Assembly (NCBI GenBank): GCA_045807945.1
Contig: JBJMGI010000112.1
Span: 1 to 11,243, forward strand
Direction: 5' to 3'
Length of the DNA: 11,243 bases
Origin: CAVQGF01 sp045807945
Lineage (GTDB): Bacteria > Acidobacteriota > Terriglobia > Terriglobales > Acidobacteriaceae
Shown here: piece by piece, positions 6,657-11,243 of the stretch
Layout: each line of letters starts with the position of its first letter
How positions within the stretch are numbered: position 1 is the stretch's first letter
The notes under the pieces: model-generated
Told to the model about the DNA's origin: nothing
Database searches by the model: none
The model's input: only the letters and a program-made list of their open reading frames with translations
Position numbers and translations under genes: made by a program

Positions 6657-7190
6657 CTACGCGTCAGCTGTGACTTCGGGGAACTTAAGATTCGACTTCA
6701 AGAGCGCCTTGGTCAGGATCCCTTCGACTACCTCTTCACCCTGGTTCTTGGCTAGAGCCAACTCACTGACTAAAAGGTAGCGGGCGCGATCGAGCATCTT
6801 CTTCTCACGGAACGAGAGCGGTTTGCTCTGGTTGAGCATCAGCAAGCTCTTGAGAACAAAAGCCACTTCCAAGAGAGAGCCGGTGCGCATCTTCTCGGAA
6901 TTTTCCTTGAAACGGAACTTCCAGTCGGTGTGGTTCTCGCACTTGCCGGTGGTGAGGAAATCCACAATCTTCTGGACTTCGCCGTTCTTAATGACTCGGC
7001 GCAGGCCAACGTTGTGAAGGTTCCCGAGGGGAATAGACACCCGAAGGCTGCTGGACTGGATCTTGAGAGTGAAGAACTTCTCTACCGTTGCGCCGATGGT
7101 CCGGCTGGAGATCTGCTCGATAACTCCAACGCCATGATTAGGATAGACAACCTTGTCGCCGATCCGAAGCGTCTGCTCGGTTATGCTCAT
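6657..7190 (-). CDS. carD: CarD family RNA polymerase-binding regulator
   Basis: CarD proteins bind the RNA polymerase beta subunit and stabilise open complexes, notably at rRNA and housekeeping promoters. This 177-aa copy has the RNAP-interacting Tudor-like domain in residues 1-65, with 'IGDKVVYPNHGVGVIEQI', a family hallmark. A helical DNA-contacting domain follows: 'DWKFRFKENSEKMRTGSLLEVAFVL' (89-113), where Trp90 fits the minor-groove wedge tryptophan of mycobacterial CarD, and 'PLSFREKKMLDRARYLLVSELAL' (124-146). The length is slightly above the mycobacterial protein because of a short C-terminal tail. The ATG (7188-7190) is preceded by AGGA (7199-7202) at 8-nt spacing. It has its own promoter, with a palindrome over the -35, and is divergent from greA, another RNAP-acting factor. 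Confidence 0.96.
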   Translation of the reverse strand: MSITEQTLRIGDKVVYPNHGVGVIEQISSRTIGATVEKFFTLKIQSSSLRVSIPLGNLHNVGLRRVIKNGEVQKIVDFLTTGKCENHTDWKFRFKENSEKMRTGSLLEVAFVLKSLLMLNQSKPLSFREKKMLDRARYLLVSELALAKNQGEEVVEGILTKALLKSNLKFPEVTADA

Positions 7191-7232
7191 TGGGGCGTTC
7201 CTAGTGGGGGGAACGGAAGAAGTACTCCCTTA

Positions 7233-7261
7233 ACCATAAACTAAACAGAGCGCAGGGTCAA
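7233..7261 (-). promoter_or_regulatory. carD promoter (TTGACC-17-TATGGT)
   Basis: Read leftward, TTGACC (7256-7261) and TATGGT (7233-7238) are separated by exactly 17 nt. The -35 has 5 of 6 and the -10 has 4 of 6 consensus bases. Start point expected near 7226, giving a leader of about 36 nt that carries the AGGA ribosome site. This is the best-formed promoter in the window. Confidence 0.65.
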
Positions 7262-7274
7262 GTTGAGAACTTGA
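7258..7274. promoter_or_regulatory. 17-bp perfect palindrome overlapping the carD -35 (candidate operator)
   Basis: TCAAGTT (7258-7264), spacer GAG, AACTTGA (7268-7274): two perfect 7-bp arms. It covers four of the six bases of the carD -35 hexamer and extends upstream. The geometry suits a homodimeric helix-turn-helix repressor that would block RNA polymerase. The regulator is unknown and no repressor gene is adjacent. Confidence 0.5.
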
Positions 7275-7282
7275 TATAGTTT

Positions 7283-7300
7283 TGCACCTATTTTGGTGCA
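7283..7300. promoter_or_regulatory. TGCACC-N6-GGTGCA palindrome (NtrC-site-like) between carD and greA
   Basis: TGCACC (7283-7288) and GGTGCA (7295-7300) are perfect arms around TATTTT. The element resembles NtrC-type sites (TGCAC-N5-TGGTGCA) but is one base longer between the half-sites, and no sigma-54 -24/-12 promoter is visible next to it. It lies upstream of both divergent promoters, centred about 90 nt before the predicted greA start. It may be an activator site or part of a two-palindrome operator with the element at 7258-7274. Confidence 0.4.
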
Positions 7301-7369
7301 TATGAGGAAAACGGCCGGTCGCACCCGTTTCGCCGCCTTCCGGCGCAGAGAGGAAAATGAAGCGGGCGT

Positions 7370-7375
7370 TATAAT
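7370..7375 (+). promoter_or_regulatory. TATAAT -10 element for greA
   Basis: A perfect TATAAT lies 66 nt upstream of the greA ATG. No -35 resembling TTGACA is present at 16-18 nt (that region reads around CAGAGA), and there is no extended -10 TG. A promoter that depends on an activator, or on CarD-type stabilisation, is plausible. Start point expected at about 7381-7383. Confidence 0.5.
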
Positions 7376-7381
7376 TCTGCC

Positions 7382-7417
7382 TGTGCGGCTTCGTCATGAT
7401 GCCGCACAAAACTTTTT
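7382..7417 (+). ncRNA. greA leader stem-loop followed by U5 (possible attenuator)
   Basis: TGTGCGGC (7382-7389) pairs perfectly with GCCGCACA (7401-7408) around an 11-nt loop. AAAC and then TTTTT (7413-7417) follow. The stem begins at the predicted transcription start, so the hairpin would be the very 5' end of the greA mRNA. It may act as a weak intrinsic terminator or attenuator, or as a 5' stabilising structure. The AAAC between stem and U-run makes it a non-classical terminator. Confidence 0.4.
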
Positions 7418-7441
7418 AGTCGCGCTCTATATAGGTACTGA

Positions 7442-7915
7442 ATGCCTGAAGCAATCAAGAAAAAGCTGCTGGAAGAGATCGCCACGCTGGAGCGTGAGCT
7501 CACAGTAGACCTGCCCGCCGAAATAAAGAAGGCGGTCGCAATGGGCGACCTCAGCGAGAACGCCGAGTACCACATGGCCAAGCAGCGGCAGGAATTCGTG
7601 AATGCGCGCCTGGGGCAGCTGAAGAAGCGCATGGGCGAGCTTTCGCTGGTGAACATGGCGAACATTCCCAAAGATAAGGTGGCGTTCGGTTCGACCATCC
7701 TCGTCTACGACAATCAAAAAGACGAGAAGATCACGTACAAGCTGGTGACCAGCGAAGAGTCCGACGTCGCGAAGGGATTGATCTCGACGACGTCGCCGAT
7801 CGGGCGCAGCCTGATGGGCAAAAAGGTGGGTGACACCGCAGTGGTTGTGACCCCCAACGGGAACCGGGAACTCGAGATCCTGAAGCTGACGACCGTGCAC
7901 GATGAGGTGGAATAA
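7442..7915 (+). CDS. greA: Transcription elongation factor GreA
   Basis: GreA enters the RNA polymerase secondary channel and stimulates cleavage of backtracked RNA. This 157-aa protein has the N-terminal coiled coil (about 1-72) with the acidic tip 'GDLSENAEYH' (35-44). Asp36 and Glu39 correspond to the catalytic Asp41 and Glu44 of E. coli GreA. Next to it is 'MAKQRQEF'. The C-terminal FKBP-like domain (about 78-155) ends with 'TSPIGRSLMGKKVGDTAVV' and 'RELEILKL', both typical. The N-terminus is about five residues shorter than the E. coli protein. The ATG has only a weak AGG (7433-7435) upstream. The neighbours are divergent carD and, 3 bp downstream, a CDP-alcohol phosphatidyltransferase gene, which is probably co-transcribed. 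Confidence 0.96.
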   Translation: MPEAIKKKLLEEIATLERELTVDLPAEIKKAVAMGDLSENAEYHMAKQRQEFVNARLGQLKKRMGELSLVNMANIPKDKVAFGSTILVYDNQKDEKITYKLVTSEESDVAKGLISTTSPIGRSLMGKKVGDTAVVVTPNGNRELEILKLTTVHDEVE

Positions 7916-7918
7916 GCA

Positions 7919-8614
7919 GTGACCTGGACGAGCGCTTTCGGACGCGGCAGCAAGGTGCCGCTCTACCTGATTGTGGATGCGCTCGCCCTTACGAAAATCT
8001 CCCCGAACTGGCTCACATTCATCGGGCTGGTGATCAACATCATCGCCGCTATTTTTTTCGGCGCGGCGAGAGTCGACAACCATGTCCGCATGTTCTTCTA
8101 CGGCGGATTGGTGATCATCGGCGCCGGAATCTTCGACATGGTGGACGGCCGCGTGGCACGCGCAACGAACCAAGTCACGCAGTTCGGTGGATTCTTCGAC
8201 TCGGTCATGGATCGCTACAGCGACGTCGCGATTTTTTTCGGACTTCTCGTTTATTACGCGCGCGCTAATCGCTTCTTCTACCTTGTGCTCGTCGCCATCG
8301 TGATGGTGTCGTCGCTGATGGTGAGCTACACGCGTGCGCGGGCGGAATCGCTGATCGGCAGCTGCAAGGTCGGATTCATGGAACGGCCGGAGCGGATCGT
8401 CCTCGTGATCTTGGGCGCACTCTTCGAGCGTTGGGGCACGATGGCGCCGGCACTTTGGGTGCTTGCGGTGATCTCGACGATCACTGTGATCCATCGCATC
8501 AAGTACACCTACGAGCAATCCACCGCGATGGAAGCGCAAATGGCTGCCGCCGGGCAGATGCATAAGCATGAACCCGTCATTGTTGACGGAGAAGTGTCGT
8601 ACGAGAAGCCCTAG
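7919..8614 (+). CDS. CDP-alcohol phosphatidyltransferase (phospholipid synthesis)
   Basis: This 231-aa integral membrane enzyme transfers a phosphatidyl (or related) group from a CDP-linked lipid to an alcohol. The complete family signature is present as D73-x2-D76-G77-x2-A80-R81-x8-G90-x3-D94-x3-D98, the Mg2+/CDP-binding site. Hydrophobic segments lie at about 31-50, 59-72, 100-140, 152-165 and 170-188. The later 'SYTRARAESLIG' plus 'VGFMERPERIV' pattern resembles the inositol-phosphate (PIS/AIPS-type) branch more than PgsA or PssA, so phosphatidylinositol-phosphate-like synthesis is a possibility, not a conclusion. The GTG start (7919) lies 3 bp after the greA stop. Its ribosome site, GAGGTGG (7904-7910), is inside the last greA codons, so translation is probably coupled. 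Two T7 runs (8052-8058 and 8232-8238) both encode I-F-F. Confidence 0.93.
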   Translation: MTWTSAFGRGSKVPLYLIVDALALTKISPNWLTFIGLVINIIAAIFFGAARVDNHVRMFFYGGLVIIGAGIFDMVDGRVARATNQVTQFGGFFDSVMDRYSDVAIFFGLLVYYARANRFFYLVLVAIVMVSSLMVSYTRARAESLIGSCKVGFMERPERIVLVILGALFERWGTMAPALWVLAVISTITVIHRIKYTYEQSTAMEAQMAAAGQMHKHEPVIVDGEVSYEKP

Positions 8615-8661
8615 CAGCTTTTTTGGAGTAGCATCAACTCCGTTGCATCCCTTACTCCTGA

Positions 8662-9588
8662 GTGAGCCAAATAAATAAATCTCCTGTCCTTGTCGTCCAC
8701 GGCGGTGCGTGGGCCATACCCGATGATGTAGTCGAAGAACATTTGCGCGGAGTGCGGGAGGCGCAAGCCGCCGGATGGCGCGTGCTCGAAAAGGGTGGCA
8801 GCGCACTCGATGCAGTGGAAGAAGCGGTCGCGTCTATGGAAGAAGACGAAGTGTTCGACGCTGGACGCGGCAGCTTCCTTACCAGCGATGGAACGGTTCA
8901 GCTCGATGCTTTGCTGATGGATGGCGCTACGTTGCGAGCGGGGGGCGTGGGATGCGTAGAGCGGATACGCAATCCGATCCGCGCCGCGCGCAAAGTGCTC
9001 TCGGAGAGCCCGCATGTTTACTTCGTGGCTGATGGAGCGGAGCGTTTTGCCGCCGAGCACGGGATCGAACTCATCGACAACAAAGAGCTCGTGCTGCCGC
9101 GTGAAGTCGAACGGCTGAAGAAGGCCGGGCCGAAGCAGAAGATCGGCGAGCCTGACCCGACTTTTTCAGCAACGAGTTCTCACGACACAGTCGGAGCAGT
9201 CGCTTGCGACAGGAATGGCAACATTGCCGCGGCAACGTCAACTGGCGGAACCTTGAACAAGACGCCGGGACGAGTTGGTGATTCCTCACTGATCGGTTGT
9301 GGCTGCTACGCCGACGATCAGTCGGCTGCAATCTCTTGCACCGGTTGGGGCGAGCCCATCATGAAACTCGTCCTCGCGAAGTGGACCGCTGACCGTGTCG
9401 CGGCGGGGAATCCTCCCGAACAATCAGCGCACGACGCGATCGCATACCTGCATTCCCGATTGAACGGACACGGCGGCATGATCGTGGTGGACGCAAAAGG
9501 TCGCGTAGGGATCGCGCATAACACTCCTAGAATGGCTTGGGCGGTGCGCAGCGAAACTCGCAACGACGCAGGCATCAAGACTTCCTGA
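8662..9588 (+). CDS. Isoaspartyl peptidase / type 2 L-asparaginase (Ntn hydrolase)
   Basis: This 308-aa precursor belongs to the plant-type asparaginase family, which hydrolyses isoaspartyl dipeptides and asparagine after self-cleavage into alpha and beta subunits. The alpha part has 'VVHGGAW' (11-17), 'GGSALDAVEEAV' (45-56) and 'DAGRGSFLTSDGTVQLDALLMDG' (66-88). Cleavage is expected between Asp175 and the nucleophile Thr176 in 'SSHDTVGAVACD'. Thr194 ('STGG'), Arg204 and Asp207 ('GRVGDS') and Thr227-Gly228 ('CTGWGE') match E. coli IaaA Thr197, Arg207, Asp210 and Thr230-Gly231 with a constant offset. All catalytic and substrate-binding positions are therefore kept. GTG at 8662 is the only possible start before the first motif, since an in-frame TGA precedes it directly. 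No clear Shine-Dalgarno is visible. It starts 47 bp after the phosphatidyltransferase gene. It has no signal peptide, so it is cytosolic. Confidence 0.93.
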   Translation: MSQINKSPVLVVHGGAWAIPDDVVEEHLRGVREAQAAGWRVLEKGGSALDAVEEAVASMEEDEVFDAGRGSFLTSDGTVQLDALLMDGATLRAGGVGCVERIRNPIRAARKVLSESPHVYFVADGAERFAAEHGIELIDNKELVLPREVERLKKAGPKQKIGEPDPTFSATSSHDTVGAVACDRNGNIAAATSTGGTLNKTPGRVGDSSLIGCGCYADDQSAAISCTGWGEPIMKLVLAKWTADRVAAGNPPEQSAHDAIAYLHSRLNGHGGMIVVDAKGRVGIAHNTPRMAWAVRSETRNDAGIKTS

Positions 9589-9601
9589 ATCCCATTCATT
9601 T

Positions 9602-9623
9602 GTGCCGATTTCATGCGGCATTT
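9602..9623 (+). terminator. Weak stem-loop after the isoaspartyl peptidase gene
   Basis: TGCCG (9603-9607) pairs with CGGCA (9616-9620) around an 8-nt loop, with one further G-U pair possible, and is followed by only three T residues. It lies 15 nt past the stop codon, so it is positioned like a terminator, but the stem and T-run are short. Confidence 0.25.
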
Positions 9624-9769
9624 CCCGCCGCTCAGGCCCGAATCTTGTTGCTTTGACAATGAAGATGAGGTAAAAAGCTCCCGTTCATTTCAGCGCTGGC
9701 GTGTGTTCCCAAGGTCGCACCCTTGCGCGCAAAATGCGTGATTCCCAAAAAAGCACGAAGGCGGATGCC

Positions 9770-11243
9770 ATGAAAACGAAGCTGATGAAGCTGACGGCGG
9801 TGATGTGTGTAGTGAGTCTGATGTCCATCGCAGCGATGGCGCAAGGCTCGGCTAGCGCGAACCTGAGCGGCGTGGTGAAGGACCCGAAGAATGCCGTGGT
9901 CGCAAACTCGACCGTGACAGCCACGAACGCCGATAAAGGGATTGAGCGTTCCACCAGTTCCACCGCCGAGGGCGCGTATCAGATCTCGAACCTTCCGCCT
10001 GGGATATATAGCGTTACGGCGACGGCGCCCGGTTTTGGAAAATCCACTGCGAAGAACGTTGCTGTGACGGTTGGCCAAGCGGCGACCATGAACATCCAGC
10101 TCCCGCTCGCAACTGCAACGGAAACCGTCACGGTGCTGGGTAATGTGGAGAACGTCGAGACGCAGCGCACCAGCACCGCCAGCACGGTGGAGCAGCTGCA
10201 CATCGATTATCAGCCGACGAACACGAACGACTATGTTGATTTCTCGAAGAACAACTCCGCGGTCACGCGCGACAATGCGCAGTTCATCGGCGCGGCGCCG
10301 GGCTCGAAGATCAGCGTGAGCGGTCAGCGCCAACGCTCCAACGCGGTGAACGTTGACGGAACTGATGGGGTAGACAACTCCACAAACAGCATCCGCTCGA
10401 CTGTTCCCCTGGAAGCAGTGCAGGAATTCCAGATCTTGACCGGAAACTACAACGCCGAGTATGGGCGCGCTACCGGCGGCGTGATCAACGTGGTCTCACG
10501 CTCGGGCTCGAACAACTTCCATGGTGATGTCTTCGGTTTCTACCGCGACAACGCTTTCGATGCGACCAATCCATTTTCCACCACGGCGGACCCTGCTTTC
10601 ACTCGGACCCGCTACGGCTTGACGCTGGGCGGACCGATCAAGAAAGACAAGACTTATTACTTCCTCGCGTGGGAAGGTACGCGGCGCAACGAGAGCGGAT
10701 TCACCAGCATCGGGCAGAACAACTTCGGGCTGGTGCCGTTCGACTTCACTCCATGCGGCGTCGCAACGACCATGCAGGTGAGTCCCGTCCAGCGGGACTT
10801 CATTAATTCGAACCTTGGTCCATTGGGTTGTAGTTACGCTGCGGTCGCTGGCATCGCATCGAACACCGCGTTGAATGGGAATGGCGGCCCCCTAACCGGA
10901 AATGCTCCTAACTTCGTGATCACAAGCGGCGCACCGATTCCGGGATCGTTCATCAATATGGGCTCGCTGCCTGGGAATTACCCGATCTCGGAAAAGACCG
11001 ACATTGTTTCCCTGCGCTTGGATCATAAGATCAACGATGCCCATAGTCTCTCGTTCCGCTTCAGCGGGACACCAAGCTTCGTCAGCGGCATTCAGGTGAA
11101 CGGCCAGAACCAGGTCTTGGGTCAGAACTCATTCTCACGTACCTCGACGCAAGACTTCACTGACCTGGATCTCACTGCGGCGCACCTCTGGAATATCAGC
11201 CCGACGCAATTGAACGAGCTGCGCTTCCAGTACGCGCACCGAC
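9770..11243 (+). CDS. Oar-like TonB-dependent receptor with carboxypeptidase-regulatory-like N-domain (partial)
   Basis: The reading frame is open from ATG 9770 to the right edge (491 codons), so the C-terminal barrel is missing. Residues 1-24 are a signal peptide, MKTKLMKLTAVMCVVSLMSI then AAMA/Q. About 28-113 is a transthyretin/CarboxypepD_reg-like domain ('LSGVVKDPKNAVVANSTVTAT', 'GAYQISNLPPGIYSVTATAPGF'). About 125-255 is the plug, with 'VDGTDGVDNS', 'VQEFQILTGNYNAEYGRATGGVINVVSRSGSN'-type motifs (217-248) and 'FHGDVFGFYRDN'. Barrel strands begin with 'RYGLTLGGPIKKDKTYYFLAWEG'. This architecture is typical of the large Oar/SusC-like receptor sets of Acidobacteria, presumably for uptake of oligomeric substrates; the ligand is unknown. 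An upstream in-frame ATG (9734) would add 12 residues, but AAGG (9758-9761) at 8-nt spacing and the signal peptide favour 9770. Cys329 and Cys354 might form a loop disulfide. Confidence 0.93.
   Translation, partial: MKTKLMKLTAVMCVVSLMSIAAMAQGSASANLSGVVKDPKNAVVANSTVTATNADKGIERSTSSTAEGAYQISNLPPGIYSVTATAPGFGKSTAKNVAVTVGQAATMNIQLPLATATETVTVLGNVENVETQRTSTASTVEQLHIDYQPTNTNDYVDFSKNNSAVTRDNAQFIGAAPGSKISVSGQRQRSNAVNVDGTDGVDNSTNSIRSTVPLEAVQEFQILTGNYNAEYGRATGGVINVVSRSGSNNFHGDVFGFYRDNAFDATNPFSTTADPAFTRTRYGLTLGGPIKKDKTYYFLAWEGTRRNESGFTSIGQNNFGLVPFDFTPCGVATTMQVSPVQRDFINSNLGPLGCSYAAVAGIASNTALNGNGGPLTGNAPNFVITSGAPIPGSFINMGSLPGNYPISEKTDIVSLRLDHKINDAHSLSFRFSGTPSFVSGIQVNGQNQVLGQNSFSRTSTQDFTDLDLTAAHLWNISPTQLNELRFQYAHR

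Noticed and set aside
7302..7508. Small plus-strand frame beginning ATGAGGAAAACG in the carD-greA gap and running into greA
   Set aside because: It has no ribosome site, overlaps the greA start in another frame and crosses the predicted greA promoter and hairpin. Its product has no recognisable feature.
7427..8806. 459-codon open frame on the minus strand covering greA, the phosphatidyltransferase gene and the start of the asparaginase gene
   Set aside because: It is entirely antisense to three clear genes, is rich in His/Arg/Asp as expected for a mirror frame of GC-rich coding DNA, and shows no domain or ribosome site.
9653..9681. Perfect TTGACA -35 upstream of the TonB-dependent receptor
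   Set aside because: The bases 16-18 nt downstream do not resemble a -10 element; the nearest AT-rich hexamer (TAAAAA, 9671-9676) is only 12 nt away. A promoter is plausible somewhere here but this pair does not support it.
9632..10333. 233-codon minus-strand frame opposite the TonB-dependent receptor start
   Set aside because: Arg/His-rich shadow of the receptor's signal peptide and plug domain, which are unmistakable on the plus strand.

Overview
The window is ordinary-looking bacterial chromosome with dense, mostly housekeeping genes and short intergenic gaps. It most resembles an Acidobacteriota (Terriglobia-type) genome. That assignment is an inference from three things: an Oar-like TonB-dependent receptor with an N-terminal carboxypeptidase-regulatory-like domain at the right edge, an exported protein start with the DUF4139-type 'VVLYKSG' motif at the left edge, and the general moderately GC-rich composition. 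No tRNA, rRNA, CRISPR array, transposase, integrase or phage gene is visible.

Layout. Positions 1-1280 hold two leftward genes for exported proteins: the 5' end of a DUF4139-type protein (1-160) and a secreted protein of unknown function (327-1271). A 45-bp interrupted palindrome lies between them. Positions 1410-5430 hold a leftward cluster, read from right to left: ruvX (Holliday-junction resolvase-like / rRNA-processing nuclease), mltG (endolytic murein transglycosylase), a VOC-superfamily protein translationally coupled to mltG (ATGA overlap), a LolA/DUF4292-like lipoprotein, and an FtsX-type ABC permease with no ATPase gene in the window. The cluster is themed on the cell envelope. A three-unit heptamer repeat sits directly in front of the permease start.

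Positions 5517-6650 encode an AI-2E (PerM) family membrane protein, divergent from ruvX and convergent (6 bp apart) with carD (6657-7190). carD and greA (7442-7915) are divergent and share a 251-bp control region. This region has a well-formed carD promoter whose -35 is covered by a perfect 17-bp palindrome, a second TGCACC-N6-GGTGCA palindrome, and a TATAAT element followed at the predicted start point by an 8-bp stem-loop in the greA leader. Both products act on RNA polymerase, so this is the most interesting regulatory stretch in the window.

greA is followed after 3 bp by a CDP-alcohol phosphatidyltransferase gene (7919-8614), then an isoaspartyl peptidase / type 2 asparaginase gene (8662-9588), and finally the first 491 codons of an Oar-like TonB-dependent receptor that runs off the right end. 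I do not see a clear, previously undescribed multi-gene system. The best leads are the carD-greA control region, the lipoprotein-permease pair lacking an ATPase, the apparently leaderless ruvX, and the uncharacterised secreted protein.
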